Shown: positions 18,517-30,105 of the stretch, piece after piece | Numbering within the stretch: position 1 is the stretch's first letter | How the letters are laid out: each line of letters begins with the position of its first letter | DNA from: Pseudomonas chlororaphis | GTDB taxonomy: Bacteria > Pseudomonadota > Gammaproteobacteria > Pseudomonadales > Pseudomonadaceae | Assembly: GCF_003731765.1 (NCBI RefSeq) | Contig: NZ_MOAL01000002.1 | Span: 620,001-684,000 of the forward strand | Reading direction: 5' to 3' | Length of the DNA stretch: 64,000 nucleotides | Notes under the pieces: generated by a model | The model's database searches: none | Told to the model about the DNA's origin: nothing | The model's input: only the letters and a program-made list of their open reading frames with translations | Position numbers and translations under genes: made by a program

Positions 18517-20622
18517 TCAAGCCGCCTCCACCCGCACCGGCACACCATTGAGTGCGGCATTGCCCGACAACTCATCCACCTGGCATTCATCGGTCAGGTC
18601 ATTGGCGCTGGAACCTGGCTGCTCGCTGGCGATGCCCATCTGCACCCCGGGCCGCGCGTGCCCCCAGCCATGGGGCAGGCTGACCACCCCCGGCATCATC
18701 TCGTGGCTGGCCAAGACTTCGACTTCAATCATCCCTACCCGGGAACTCACCCGGACTCGCTGCCCATCCGCCAGGCCGCGCCGGGCCAAGTCATCAGGGT
18801 GCATCAACAGTTGATGACGCGGCTTGCCCTTCACCAGACGGTGATAGTTGTGCATCCAGGAATTGTTACTGCGCACATGCCGGCGCCCGATCATCAGCAA
18901 CTCATCGGCCAGGGGCGCCTGCAGCGCGGCAAACCGCGCCAGGTCCGCCATGATCTCCGGCGGTGCGGCCTGCACCCGGCGATTGGCGGTTTTCAAGCGC
19001 GCCGCCAGGTTCGGTCTGAGCGCCCCCAGATCAATGCCATGGGGATAGGCCTCCAAGGCCGCCACCGACAGCCCGTGGCTTGAACGGTCGCCATACCGCC
19101 CCGCACGCAAGCCCATGTCGATCATCTGCGCCGGCGCCACGGTGGGCTTGAGGGTTTTACCGGTACGAGCGGCAAAGGCCTTGGCCAGGCCAACGAAAAT
19201 CTCCCAGTCGTGCAACGCGCCTTCGGGCTTGGGCAGGATCGCCCGATTGAAACGGCTGACATTGCGCACCGCGAACATGTTGAAGGTAGTGTCGTAGTGA
19301 TCGTTCTCCAGTGCCGACGTCGAAGGCAGGATCAAGTCCGCGTAACGAGTGGTCTCGTTGATGTACAGGTCGAGGCTGACCATGAACTCAAGACCGTCCA
19401 GGGCCTGCTCCAACTGCCGACCATTGGGGGTGGACAGCACCGGATTGCCCGCCACGGTAATCAGGGCGCGCACTTGGCCTTCCCCTTCGGTGAGCATTTC
19501 CTCCGCCAACGCCGCCACCGGCAACTCGCCGCCATACTCGGGGCGCCCTGAAACCCGGCTTTGCCAAACATTAAAGTGCCCGCCTGACGTCGCTGCCACC
19601 AAGTCCACCGCCGGCTCGGTGCACAGGGCCCCGCCGACTCGATCGAGGTTGCCGGTCACCAGGTTGAGCAATTGCACCAACCAGTGACACAAGGTGCCAA
19701 AGGCCTGGGTCGACACGCCCATGCGCCCGTAGCACACGGCCTTGTCCGCCCCGGCGAAATCCCGCGCCAACTGGCGAATCTGCTCGGCGGGAATGGAGCA
19801 CAGGGGGCTCATGGCTTCCGGACTGAACGTGGAAATCGCCTGACGCACCTCGGCCAGGCCATCGACTTCAAGGTGGCTGTCGCGGGTCGGTCCTTCCTCG
19901 AAGATCGTGTGCAAAAGGCCAAACAGTAACGCCACATCGCCACCGGGCCGGACAAACAGATGCTGGTCGGCAATCGCAGCCGTTTCACTGCGGCGCGGGT
20001 CGACCACCACCACTTTACCGCCTCGGGCCTGGATGGCTTTCAGGCGCTTCTCCACGTCCGGTACGGTCATGATGCTGCCGTTGGACGCCAATGGATTGCC
20101 GCCGAGGATCAACATGAAGTCGGTGTGGTCGATGTCGGGAATCGGCAGCAACAAGCCATGGCCGTACATCAGGTAGCTGCTCAAGTGCTGGGGCAGTTGA
20201 TCCACCGACGTCGCAGAGAAACGGTTCCGGGTCTGCAACAGGCCCAGAAAGTAATTGCTGTGGGTCATCAGCCCGTAGTTGTGCACGCTGGGGTTGCCCT
20301 GGTAGGTGGCCACCGCATTGTTGCCATGGCGCTCCTGAATCTGCGCCAGGCGCTCGGCCACTTGGCTGAAGGCGTCTTCCCAAGCGATCGGCTGCCACTC
20401 GCTGCCGACCCTGAGCATGGGTTGGCGCAGGCGATCCGGGTCATTCTGAATGTCTTGCAAGGCCACCGCCTTGGGGCAGATGTGGCCGCGACTGAAGCTG
20501 TCTTGCGGGTCGCCCTTGATCGAGGTGATCTGCAGTTGCCCCGCAGTTTCAGTGGTTTCGATGTTCAGGCCGCAGATGGCTTCGCACAGATGGCAGGCAC
20601 GGTGGTGGAGAGTCTTGGTCAT
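18517..20622 (-). CDS. Molybdopterin oxidoreductase (DMSO reductase superfamily)
   Basis: This 701-residue protein has an N-terminal 4Fe-4S motif (CHLCEAIC plus a later Cys in RGHICPK), the molybdopterin-binding core, and a C-terminal dinucleotide-binding domain (about residues 560-700). There is no Tat signal, so it is cytoplasmic. It resembles formate dehydrogenase-H/BisC-like subfamilies, but no partner subunit, chaperone or cofactor gene is adjacent. The substrate is unknown. Confidence 0.88.
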   Translation of the reverse strand: MTKTLHHRACHLCEAICGLNIETTETAGQLQITSIKGDPQDSFSRGHICPKAVALQDIQNDPDRLRQPMLRVGSEWQPIAWEDAFSQVAERLAQIQERHGNNAVATYQGNPSVHNYGLMTHSNYFLGLLQTRNRFSATSVDQLPQHLSSYLMYGHGLLLPIPDIDHTDFMLILGGNPLASNGSIMTVPDVEKRLKAIQARGGKVVVVDPRRSETAAIADQHLFVRPGGDVALLFGLLHTIFEEGPTRDSHLEVDGLAEVRQAISTFSPEAMSPLCSIPAEQIRQLARDFAGADKAVCYGRMGVSTQAFGTLCHWLVQLLNLVTGNLDRVGGALCTEPAVDLVAATSGGHFNVWQSRVSGRPEYGGELPVAALAEEMLTEGEGQVRALITVAGNPVLSTPNGRQLEQALDGLEFMVSLDLYINETTRYADLILPSTSALENDHYDTTFNMFAVRNVSRFNRAILPKPEGALHDWEIFVGLAKAFAARTGKTLKPTVAPAQMIDMGLRAGRYGDRSSHGLSVAALEAYPHGIDLGALRPNLAARLKTANRRVQAAPPEIMADLARFAALQAPLADELLMIGRRHVRSNNSWMHNYHRLVKGKPRHQLLMHPDDLARRGLADGQRVRVSSRVGMIEVEVLASHEMMPGVVSLPHGWGHARPGVQMGIASEQPGSSANDLTDECQVDELSGNAALNGVPVRVEAA

Positions 20623-20987
20623 GGCCAGTCTCTATTCTAGGAAGGGCGGCCAGCGCCCGGCCGCGAGAAGAAAACTATGATCCCGGACCCGCCACGACAC
20701 CAGAGACGTTCGTCCTGTGAATCGCAGAGCATCAGGCTTGCCGATGGCGGCCCATGGCGTGTTGCGTGAGAGAATGTTTCAAGCTGCCGCTGCGAACGAT
20801 CCCAGCTAGCCGGGCCTTGGCTCACCGTTCAAAAACCGACCACACCCCCATTGCGCGCGCCCTGGTCGATTGCCAAGGCCCTTGGGGGCAGTGTACAAAT
20901 GCCGGGCTGCTGTCAGGAAACCGGCTGTCATAGCGCTAGCGCACTCGCGCCCTAGCCTCTCTGAGTTCCCCTAAACGCCGTAGCCCT
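20623..20987. other. Divergent intergenic region, oxidoreductase/argF
   Basis: No credible gene is seen. A GC-rich imperfect hairpin lies near 20641-20665. The right edge leads into the ArgR-like half-site. Confidence 0.5.
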
Positions 20988-21004
20988 ATTGGTAAGACGC
21001 GACA
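20988..21004 (-). promoter_or_regulatory. argF: ArgR-like half-site upstream of argF
   Basis: On the minus strand TGTCGC is followed by eight bases and AA, an exact match to the Pseudomonas ArgR half-site. A second clear half-site at 21-base spacing is not visible, so this is weaker than the argG operator. argF repression by ArgR is known in P. aeruginosa. Confidence 0.5.
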
Positions 21005-21129
21005 TTTAATGTCAATATCGCGCCTTCCCCTATTTCGTCGCCCCGTGCGGCTTTCGCCGCAGGTCTCGCCCGTTTTCCTTATAAACAAGGCTTTGAGTAT
21101 CTGCGGTCTGTTGCAAAAGGTAGTTAATG

Positions 21130-22050
21130 ATGAGCGCAAGGCACTTTCTCTCCCTGATGGATTGCACGCCCGAAGAGCTGGTCAGTGTGATTCGTCGAGG
21201 CATCGAGCTGAAGGACCTGCGTAACCGCGGCGTACTCTTCGAGCCATTGAAAAACCGCGTGCTCGGCATGATTTTCGAGAAGTCGTCGACCCGTACCCGG
21301 CTGTCCTTCGAAGCCGGCATGATCCAGCTCGGCGGCCAGGCCATCTTCCTTTCCCCGCGGGACACCCAACTGGGTCGCGGCGAACCCATCAGCGACTGCG
21401 CCATCGTCATGTCGCGCATGCTCGACGCCGTGATGATCCGCACCTTCGCCCACAGCACCCTGACCGAGTTTGCGGCCAACTCTCGCGTACCGGTGATCAA
21501 CGGCCTGTCCGATGACCTGCACCCCTGCCAGTTGCTGGCCGACATGCAAACCTTCCAGGAGCATCGCGGCTCGATCCAGGGCAAGACCGTGGCCTGGATC
21601 GGCGACGGCAACAACATGTGCAACAGTTATATAGAAGCAGCGATCCAGTTCGACTTCCAACTGCGCATCGCCTGCCCGGAAGGCTATGAACCCAACCCCG
21701 AATTCGTCGCCCAGGCCGGCGATCGCGTGACCATCGTCCGCGATCCAAAGGATGCCGTGACCGGCGCCCACCTGGTCAGCACCGATGTCTGGACCTCCAT
21801 GGGCCAGGAAGAAGAAACCGCCAAGCGCCTGGCTCTGTTCGCACCGTTCCAGGTGACCCGCGCCCTGCTCGACCTGGCAGCCGAGGACGTGCTGTTCATG
21901 CACTGCCTGCCGGCCCACCGCGGCGAGGAAATCAGCCTCGACCTGCTGGACGACCCGCGTTCAGTGGCCTGGGACCAGGCCGAAAACCGCCTGCACGCAC
22001 AAAAGGCCCTGCTCGAGTTTCTGGTCGAGCCGGCGTACCACCACGCATGA
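21130..22050 (+). CDS. argF: Ornithine carbamoyltransferase
   Basis: This 306-residue anabolic enzyme makes citrulline from ornithine and carbamoyl phosphate. SSTRTR binds carbamoyl phosphate, HPCQ and the late HCLP lie around the active site, and [11 protein letters not shown] is the SMG-loop region. I choose the second ATG of an ATGATG pair because the protein then starts MSARHFLSL, as in other pseudomonads. The stop overlaps the start of an ABC ATPase gene. Confidence 0.97.
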   Translation: MSARHFLSLMDCTPEELVSVIRRGIELKDLRNRGVLFEPLKNRVLGMIFEKSSTRTRLSFEAGMIQLGGQAIFLSPRDTQLGRGEPISDCAIVMSRMLDAVMIRTFAHSTLTEFAANSRVPVINGLSDDLHPCQLLADMQTFQEHRGSIQGKTVAWIGDGNNMCNSYIEAAIQFDFQLRIACPEGYEPNPEFVAQAGDRVTIVRDPKDAVTGAHLVSTDVWTSMGQEEETAKRLALFAPFQVTRALLDLAAEDVLFMHCLPAHRGEEISLDLLDDPRSVAWDQAENRLHAQKALLEFLVEPAYHHA

Positions 22051-23156
22051 GCCAGCCATTACTGCTGAACCTGCGCAATCTGGCATGCGGCTATCAGGAC
22101 CAACGGGTCGTACAAAACCTTAACCTGCACCTCAATGCCGGGGACATCGGTTGCTTGCTGGGCTCCTCGGGCTGCGGCAAAACCACCACCCTGCGCGCCA
22201 TCGCCGGCTTTGAGCCGGTGCACGAAGGTGAAATCCAGCTAGCGGGCGAGACCATCTCCAGCGCCGGTTTCACCCTGGCGCCGGAGAAACGGCGCATCGG
22301 CATGGTGTTCCAGGACTACGCGCTGTTTCCCCACTTGAGTGTGGCGGACAACATCGCCTTCGGTATCCGCAAGCATCCGCAGAAGGACCGCGTGATCGAG
22401 GAACTGCTGGAACTGGTGAACCTGAAGAACCTCGGCAAGCGCTTCCCCCACGAGCTCTCCGGCGGCCAGCAACAACGGGTCGCCCTGGCCCGGGCCCTGG
22501 CCCCTGAGCCGCAGTTGCTGCTGCTCGACGAACCCTTCTCCAACCTCGATGGCGAGCTGCGACGCAAGCTCAGCCATGAAGTGCGGGACATCCTCAAGGC
22601 CCGTGGCACCAGCGCGATTTTGGTGACTCACGACCAGGAAGAAGCCTTTGCTGTCAGCGATCACGTCGGGGTATTCAAGGAAGGCCGCCTGGAGCAGTGG
22701 GACACGCCCTACAACCTCTATCACGAACCGCTGACGCCCTTTGTCGCCAGCTTTATCGGCCAGGGCTACTTTATTCGCGGCCAGTTGAGCAGCCCGGAGT
22801 CGGTGCAGACCGAGCTGGGCGAGCTACGTGGCAACCGTGCCTACACCTGGCCCCAGGGCGGCGCGGTGGATGTGCTGCTGCGCCCGGACGACATCGTCTA
22901 TGCGCCGGACAGCGCGCTCAAGGCACGGATTGTCGGCAAGACCTTCCTCGGCGCCTCGACCCTGTATCGCCTGCAACTGCCCACCGGCAGCCAGCTGGAG
23001 TCGATCTTCCCAAGCCACGCCGACCATGGCGTCGGCAGCGATGTGGGCATTCGCGTCGCCGCCGAACACCTGGTGCTGTTCCAGGCTTCCGGCAGCACGG
23101 CCGCGCAAATCCCTAAAAGCGAATCAGGGGTGCGCCGCTACAGCAGCGCCCACTGA
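22047..23156 (+). CDS. ABC transporter ATP-binding protein (FbpC/PotA-like)
   Basis: This 369-residue ATPase has Walker [11 protein letters not shown]-loop FQDYALFPH, signature LSGGQQQR, Walker B LLLLDEP and the switch His in LVTHDQ. A C-terminal TOBE-like domain (about residues 240-340) is typical of iron(III) and spermidine importers. No permease or binding-protein gene is near, so it must act with subunits encoded elsewhere or serve another role. It overlaps argF by 4 bases, a linkage also known in P. aeruginosa. Confidence 0.9.
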   Translation: MSQPLLLNLRNLACGYQDQRVVQNLNLHLNAGDIGCLLGSSGCGKTTTLRAIAGFEPVHEGEIQLAGETISSAGFTLAPEKRRIGMVFQDYALFPHLSVADNIAFGIRKHPQKDRVIEELLELVNLKNLGKRFPHELSGGQQQRVALARALAPEPQLLLLDEPFSNLDGELRRKLSHEVRDILKARGTSAILVTHDQEEAFAVSDHVGVFKEGRLEQWDTPYNLYHEPLTPFVASFIGQGYFIRGQLSSPESVQTELGELRGNRAYTWPQGGAVDVLLRPDDIVYAPDSALKARIVGKTFLGASTLYRLQLPTGSQLESIFPSHADHGVGSDVGIRVAAEHLVLFQASGSTAAQIPKSESGVRRYSSAH

Positions 23157-23194
23157 GGCTGAAGCGGAGCTGGCCTACCGGCTCCGCGGCAACC

Positions 23195-23977
23195 TTATCC
23201 CAGCAAGAACGTGCCGCTGGCCACCCGCGTGGCATGCCCGCCGATCCTTACCCGCTCCCCCTGTAACCGACAAAACAATGCCCCGCCTCGCGCAGAACGC
23301 TGATAGGCGGTCAGGCTCTGTTTGTCCAACCGTTGGGCCCAGTAAGGGATCAGGCTGCAATGGGTCGAGCCGGTGACCGGGTCCTCATTGAGACCGATGG
23401 CCGGCGCGAAGTAACGGGAAACGAAATCGTGCTGCTGCCCCTGGGCCGTGACAATGACCCCGGGCCACGGCAGTGCCGCCAGTGCCGCCATGTCTGGCCG
23501 GCAATCCAGCACCGCCTGCTCGGACTCCAGCACCACCAACAACTCATTGGCCGCCAGCAGCTCGACCACTGCCACACCCAAGGCCTTGGCCACTGCCTCA
23601 ATCCCGTCAACCGCCCGCGGCGTCCTCCGCGGGAAGTCCAGCCACAGGAGCCCGTCTTCACGACTGACGCTCAAGGGGCCTGACTGGCTGTTGAACTCAA
23701 TGCGCTGCGCCGACTCGCCGTACACCTCGACCAACACATAGGCACTGGCCAAGGTAGCGTGACCGCACAGGGCGACCTCAGTGGTCGGGGTGAACCAGCG
23801 AATCCGCCAACCCTCGGCCTCACGCACGACAAAAGTGGTTTCCGACAGATTGTGCTCAGCGGCGATCTTTTGCATCAGCTCGTCGCTGAGCCAGGCCTCC
23901 AGGCGATAGACCATCGCCGGGTTGCCACCGAAGGGCTGATCGCTGAACGCATCGATTTGATGAAACTCAAGCTGCAT
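23195..23977 (-). CDS. PhzF family isomerase-like protein
   Basis: This 260-residue protein has the two-fold diaminopimelate-epimerase fold. It keeps GGNPAMVY near residue 18, the catalytic Glu in NLSETTFVV, ALCGHATLA, and a late DPVTGSTHC loop. PhzF itself isomerises a phenazine precursor, but most homologues have other or unknown roles and no phenazine genes are present. AAGGAG precedes the start. Confidence 0.9.
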   Translation of the reverse strand: MQLEFHQIDAFSDQPFGGNPAMVYRLEAWLSDELMQKIAAEHNLSETTFVVREAEGWRIRWFTPTTEVALCGHATLASAYVLVEVYGESAQRIEFNSQSGPLSVSREDGLLWLDFPRRTPRAVDGIEAVAKALGVAVVELLAANELLVVLESEQAVLDCRPDMAALAALPWPGVIVTAQGQQHDFVSRYFAPAIGLNEDPVTGSTHCSLIPYWAQRLDKQSLTAYQRSARGGALFCRLQGERVRIGGHATRVASGTFLLG

Positions 23978-24079
23978 AGGGTTTCTCCTTGAACATACGG
24001 CGGCCAGCATGAAGGCCGAGCGCCTAAACAGGACAGACACAGAGCAGCGGATTTTTTTCCATACAGCGAGGGCGAGACG

Positions 24080-24550
24080 TCAGGAGCGCCCGATGTCGGC
24101 GAAGGTCGCCTGGGTGTGCTCCGCCAGTACCGACGCCGCCAACTCCACTTCCAGACCCCGGCGCCCGGCGCTGACAAAGATGCTGGCAAACGGCTGGGCG
24201 CTGTTGTCGATAAACGTCCGCAGGCGCTTCTTCTGGCCCAGCGGGCTGATGCCCCCCAGCAAATAGCCGGTAGCACGTTGCGCAGCCGCCGGATCGGCCA
24301 TCTCGGCTTTCTTGACCCCGGCAGCATGGGCCAAGGCCTTGAGGTCCAGGCTGCCAACCACGGGCACCACGGCCACCAGCAATTCGCCCTTTTCACTGCT
24401 GGCGAGCAAAGTCTTGAACACCTGGGCCGGATCGAGGTTGAGCTTTTCCGCCGCCTCAAGACCATAGGACGCCGCTTTGGGGTCATGTTCGTAACTGTGC
24501 ACGCGATGTTCGGCGCGAACTTTTTTCAGCAGATCCAGTGCAGGGGTCAT
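24080..24550 (-). CDS. ybaK: Cys-tRNA(Pro)/aminoacyl-tRNA deacylase YbaK
   Basis: This 156-residue YbaK/EbsC-type protein hydrolyses mischarged Cys-tRNA(Pro). VFKTLLA holds the conserved Lys, and GGISPLGQKKRL is the family signature loop. The start at 24550 has GGAG ten bases upstream; an in-frame start at 24616 adds an unrelated leader. Confidence 0.93.
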   Translation of the reverse strand: MTPALDLLKKVRAEHRVHSYEHDPKAASYGLEAAEKLNLDPAQVFKTLLASSEKGELLVAVVPVVGSLDLKALAHAAGVKKAEMADPAAAQRATGYLLGGISPLGQKKRLRTFIDNSAQPFASIFVSAGRRGLEVELAASVLAEHTQATFADIGRS

Positions 24551-24931
24551 GACAGCTCCAAGCGAGGGATAAAGAAGAAAAATACCGGACCGCGATTTTA
24601 GGTGATCCCAAGGCAAAACGCTCTAACTCGAGCCTTGTTAGCCAGGGGGCTAGAGGCTGCCAGGGGCATGGCCTCCTGCCACCCGCGATCGACCCTTTAG
24701 CGGCGGGCGCGATCATTCACCGGGTTGATTGCTACAAAATGACTGACGGTTCACTTTCGACCTTTGACAGCAGTGTTTCTTGTCTATATTTTTTCGTTTG
24801 TGAATATCGTAGGGTGTTCACCGCAGCATGCGGCAACACGCCGACGCCAGGATGGGGATTCTGGCCGAGGTCAATATCGAGCTCAGCCTCCTGAGCCAGA
24901 GCGCCAGACAACAACAAAAACCGAGGTTTCA
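24551..24931. other. glpF promoter region
   Basis: This gap separates ybaK from glpF. It holds two TTTCG-N4-TGAA-like elements, described separately, and a GC-rich stretch near 24650-24720. No gene is seen; the upstream in-frame extension of glpF lacks a ribosome-binding site and similarity. Confidence 0.55.
24750..24804 (+). promoter_or_regulatory. glpF: Candidate GlpR operators upstream of glpF
   Basis: TTTCG-N4-TGAA lies at 24792-24804, and an inverted, slightly imperfect copy (TTCA-N4-CGA) at 24750-24760. The same TTTCG-N4-TGAA occurs upstream of glpD at 28417. Sharing between the two genes known to be GlpR-controlled suggests a GlpR site, but this is an inference from two copies. Confidence 0.5.
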
Positions 24932-25783
24932 ATGACAACTGCTCTACAACAACCGTCGCTATCGGGCCAGTGCATGGCCGAGTTTCTGGGCACCGCCTTA
25001 TTGATCTTCTTCGGCACCGGTTGCGTTGCCGCGCTCAAAGTCGCGGGTGCCAGCTTCGGCCTGTGGGAAATCAGCATCATCTGGGGGATCGGCGTGAGCA
25101 TGGCGATCTACCTCACTGCCGGCGTGTCCGGCGCGCACTTGAACCCTGCCGTGAGCATCGCCCTGTGCCTGTTTGCCGACTTTGAAAAGCGCAAACTGCC
25201 CTTCTACATCCTGGCGCAAATCGCCGGCGCCTTCTGCGCGGCGTTCCTGGTGTACACCCTCTACAGCAACCTGTTCTTCGATTTCGAACAAAGCCATCAA
25301 ATGATCCGAGGCTCCCAAGCCAGCCTGGAATTGGCCTCGGTGTTCTCCACCTACCCGCACCCGTCCCTGTCCACGGCCCAGGCTTTCCTGGTGGAAGTGG
25401 TCATTACCGCGATTCTGATGGGCGTGATCATGTCCCTGACCGACGACAACAACGGCCTGCCTCGTGGCCCGATGGCCCCGTTGCTGATCGGCCTGCTGAT
25501 TGCCGTGATCGGCAGTGCCATGGGCCCGCTGACCGGCTTTGCGATGAACCCGGCTCGGGACTTCGGTCCTAAACTGATGACGTTCTTCACCGGCTGGGGT
25601 GAAATCGCCTTCACCGGCGGCCGTGACATTCCATATTTCCTGGTACCGATTTTTGCTCCGATCCTCGGTGCCTGTTTGGGTGCGGCAGCGTATCGCGGGC
25701 TGATTGCCCGTCATCTGCCCAGCGCCATCCCTGCTACAAAGGATGCAGAAGCGGCCACTGACGGCAAAGTAAGAACTTCTTGA
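24932..25783 (+). CDS. glpF: Glycerol uptake facilitator
   Basis: This 283-residue aquaglyceroporin lets glycerol diffuse across the inner membrane. The two NPA boxes are HLNPAVS and AMNPARD, with six transmembrane helices between and around them. GAGG lies upstream of the start. glpK follows 75 bases later, and phosphorylation there traps glycerol in the cell. Confidence 0.97.
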   Translation: MTTALQQPSLSGQCMAEFLGTALLIFFGTGCVAALKVAGASFGLWEISIIWGIGVSMAIYLTAGVSGAHLNPAVSIALCLFADFEKRKLPFYILAQIAGAFCAAFLVYTLYSNLFFDFEQSHQMIRGSQASLELASVFSTYPHPSLSTAQAFLVEVVITAILMGVIMSLTDDNNGLPRGPMAPLLIGLLIAVIGSAMGPLTGFAMNPARDFGPKLMTFFTGWGEIAFTGGRDIPYFLVPIFAPILGACLGAAAYRGLIARHLPSAIPATKDAEAATDGKVRTS

Positions 25784-27364
<1,581 letters not shown>

Positions 27365-27448
27365 GCCAAGGGCTGGCGTGTAACTGGTCGGGAGCAGCTT
27401 CCTGCGGCATCATGGGCAAATTTTGCACGGCAGCCCAAAGGAAGCCCC

Positions 27449-28204
27449 ATGAATCTGCCTCCCCGCCAGCAACAAATCCTCGATCTGGTCCGCGAACGCG
27501 GCTATGTCAGCATCGAGGAAATGGCTCAGTTATTCGTCGTGACCCCGCAAACCATCCGCCGCGATATCAACCAGCTGGCGGAAGCCAACCTGCTGCGCCG
27601 CTACCATGGCGGCGCTGCTTATGACTCCAGCGTGGAAAACACCGCCTACGCGATGCGCGCCGATCAGATGCGCGATGAGAAGCAACGCATCGGCGAAGCC
27701 ATCGCCGCACAAATCCCCGATCACGCCTCGCTGTTCATCAACATCGGCACCACCACCGAATCCATCGCCCGGGCGCTGCTCAATCACAACCACCTGAAGA
27801 TCATCACCAACAACCTGCACGTGGCGTCGATGCTCAGTGCCAAGGATGATTTCGATGTGCTGCTCACCGGCGGCACGGTGCGCCGTGACGGCGGTGTGGT
27901 GGGCCAGGCCAGCGTCGACTTCATCAACCAGTTCAAGGTCGACTTCGCCCTCGTGGGCATCAGCGGCATCGATGAAGACGGCAGCCTGCTGGACTTCGAC
28001 TACCAGGAAGTACGCGTCTCCCAGGCGATCATCGCCAACGCCCGGCAAGTGATCCTGGCGGCGGACTCCAGCAAATTCGGACGCAACGCCATGATCCGCC
28101 TGGGACCGATCAGCTTGGTGGACTGCCTGGTGACGGACCAGCAACCCGTGCCGGCGTTGGTGCAATTACTCAATCAGCATAAGGTTCGCCTGGAAGTGGT
28201 TTAA
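27449..28204 (+). CDS. glpR: DeoR-family glycerol regulon repressor
   Basis: This 251-residue repressor has an N-terminal DeoR helix-turn-helix ([21 protein letters not shown], about residues 19-40) and a C-terminal sugar-phosphate sensor domain (about 75-250). Glycerol-3-phosphate relieves DNA binding in known GlpR proteins. Its place between glpK and glpD supports the name. Confidence 0.95.
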   Translation: MNLPPRQQQILDLVRERGYVSIEEMAQLFVVTPQTIRRDINQLAEANLLRRYHGGAAYDSSVENTAYAMRADQMRDEKQRIGEAIAAQIPDHASLFINIGTTTESIARALLNHNHLKIITNNLHVASMLSAKDDFDVLLTGGTVRRDGGVVGQASVDFINQFKVDFALVGISGIDEDGSLLDFDYQEVRVSQAIIANARQVILAADSSKFGRNAMIRLGPISLVDCLVTDQQPVPALVQLLNQHKVRLEVV

Positions 28205-28211
28205 CGCCAGC

Positions 28212-28326
28212 ACCGCCGCCATCGCTGGCACGCCAGCGCCTACATGGGAATGCCATTGCTGCAGGAGCCCGGCTTGCCGGCAATGGCGTCCGCAAGATCG
28301 CTATCGCCGGCAAGCCGGCCCCACCG
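28212..28326. repeat. REP cluster between glpR and glpD
   Basis: At least three REP-like units lie here: GCTGGCACGCCAGC, GAGCCCGGCTTGCCGGCAA and CGCCGGCAAGCCGG, in alternating orientation. They separate glpR from the glpD promoter. Confidence 0.75.
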
Positions 28327-28416
28327 TCTTTTGTTCACAAATTTTCATTTGCCCGCCCTTCGATCAGTTTTTTCAATCGAAGTCGGGTGGCTGTGCCCGC
28401 GTTTATCAGCTACCAT

Positions 28417-28440
28417 TTTCGGAAATGAACATTAATGTTC
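28417..28440 (+). promoter_or_regulatory. glpD: Candidate GlpR operator upstream of glpD
   Basis: TTTCG-N4-TGAA at 28417-28429 matches the element before glpF. It runs into a perfect 14-base palindrome GAACATTAATGTTC (28427-28440), which ends 34 bases before the glpD start. Confidence 0.55.
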
Positions 28441-28474
28441 GAATTCCAAGACAAAGAAATTGCGAGGCCAGCCG

Positions 28475-30010
28475 ATGAACCCTTCTACCTTGCCTGCCCC
28501 ACCGCTTGCCGAAGTCTATGATGTTGCCGTTATCGGCGGCGGGATCAATGGCGTCGGCATTGCAGCAGACGCAGCCGGTCGCGGTTTGTCGGTGTTCCTT
28601 TGCGAAAAGGACGACTTGGCCAGCCACACCTCTTCGGCCAGCAGCAAGCTGATCCACGGTGGCCTGCGCTACCTCGAACATTACGAATTCCGCCTGGTGC
28701 GCGAAGCCTTGGCCGAACGGGAAGTACTGCTGGCCAAGGCCCCGCATATCGTCAAGCCCATGCGTTTCGTCCTGCCTCATCGCCCCCATCTGCGCCCGGC
28801 CTGGATGATTCGTGCAGGGCTGTTCCTGTATGACCACCTGGGCAAGCGGGAAAAACTGGCCGGTTCCAAAAGCCTGAAGTTCGGCGCCAACAGCCCGCTC
28901 AAGGCCGAGATCAGCAAAGGCTTCGAATACTCCGATTGCTGGGTCGACGACGCACGCCTGGTGGTGCTCAACGCCATGGCCGCGCGGGAAAACGGCGCCC
29001 ATGTCCACACCCAGACCCGTTGCGTCAGCGCCCGCCGCAGCAAAGGCCTGTGGCACCTGCACCTGGAGCGCAGCGATGGCAGCCTGCTGTCGATCCGCGC
29101 CAAGGCCCTGGTCAACGCCGCCGGCCCCTGGGTCGCCAAGTTCATCAAGGATGACCTGAAGCTGGATTCGCCCTACGGCATCCGCCTGATCCAGGGCAGC
29201 CACCTGATCGTGCCCAAACTCTATGAAGGTGAACACGCGCACATTCTGCAAAACGAAGACCAGCGCATCGTGTTCACTATTCCGTACCTGAACCGCTTCA
29301 CCCTGATCGGCACCACCGACCGCGAATACACCGGCGACCCGGCGAAGGTGAGCATCACCGACGGCGAGACCGACTACATCCTCAAGGTGGTCAACGCGCA
29401 CTTCAAAAAGCAGTTGAGCCGCGACGACATCGTGCACACCTATTCCGGCGTTCGCCCCCTGTGCAACGACGAGTCCGACAACCCGTCCGCCGTCACCCGG
29501 GACTACACCCTGGCCCTCTCGGGCAACGCCGACGAAGCGCCACTGCTCTCGGTGTTCGGCGGCAAGCTGACCACCTACCGCAAGCTGGCGGAATCGGCCT
29601 TGGCGCAACTGGCGCCGTACTTCAAGCACGCCAAGCCAAGCTGGACCGCCCAGGCCACCCTGCCCGGCGGTGAAAACATGAGCACGCCCCAGGCCCTGGC
29701 CGAGGCGCTGCGACAGAAGTTCGAATGGATCCCCAGTGAAATCGCCCAGCGCTGGGCCAGCACCTATGGCAGCCGCACCTGGCGCATGCTCGAAGGCGTG
29801 GAATCGCTGAACGATCTAGGCGAACACATCGGCGGTGGGCTTTACACCCGCGAAGTTGATTACCTGTGCAGCGAAGAATGGGCGACCACTGCGCAAGACA
29901 TTCTGTGGCGCCGCAGCAAGCTGGGGTTGTTCACTACTCCGACCGAGCAAGAAAAGTTGGCGGCTTATCTGGGCAAGGTTGAGCAGAATCGCAAGATTGA
30001 AGCGGCGTGA
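28475..30010 (+). CDS. glpD: Aerobic glycerol-3-phosphate dehydrogenase
   Basis: This 511-residue membrane-associated flavoenzyme oxidises glycerol-3-phosphate to dihydroxyacetone phosphate and feeds ubiquinone. The FAD-binding motif VIGGGINGVG is near residue 17, and SSKLIHGGLRYLE is a family signature. The ATG at 28475 has GAGG upstream; a TTG 15 bases earlier is less likely. Confidence 0.97.
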   Translation: MNPSTLPAPPLAEVYDVAVIGGGINGVGIAADAAGRGLSVFLCEKDDLASHTSSASSKLIHGGLRYLEHYEFRLVREALAEREVLLAKAPHIVKPMRFVLPHRPHLRPAWMIRAGLFLYDHLGKREKLAGSKSLKFGANSPLKAEISKGFEYSDCWVDDARLVVLNAMAARENGAHVHTQTRCVSARRSKGLWHLHLERSDGSLLSIRAKALVNAAGPWVAKFIKDDLKLDSPYGIRLIQGSHLIVPKLYEGEHAHILQNEDQRIVFTIPYLNRFTLIGTTDREYTGDPAKVSITDGETDYILKVVNAHFKKQLSRDDIVHTYSGVRPLCNDESDNPSAVTRDYTLALSGNADEAPLLSVFGGKLTTYRKLAESALAQLAPYFKHAKPSWTAQATLPGGENMSTPQALAEALRQKFEWIPSEIAQRWASTYGSRTWRMLEGVESLNDLGEHIGGGLYTREVDYLCSEEWATTAQDILWRRSKLGLFTTPTEQEKLAAYLGKVEQNRKIEAA

Positions 30011-30029
30011 TCTGATCAGCGCTTGAATG

Positions 30030-30063
30030 AAAGCCCCTGAATTGTGAGATTCAGGGGCTTTTT
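30030..30063 (+). terminator. glpD: glpD terminator
   Basis: A 13-bp stem, AAAGCCCCTGAAT with ATTCAGGGGCTTT, encloses TGTGAG and continues as T-rich sequence. Confidence 0.93.
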
Positions 30064-30105
30064 CTTGGGTCAGTCTCTAGCAGAGGGCTGGGGCGAGGGT
30101 CGACG

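Noticed and set aside
20637..20825. 62-codon minus-strand ORF upstream of the molybdopterin oxidoreductase
   Set aside because: It has an unrelated, Arg- and Ser-rich translation with no ribosome-binding site and overlaps the promoter region.
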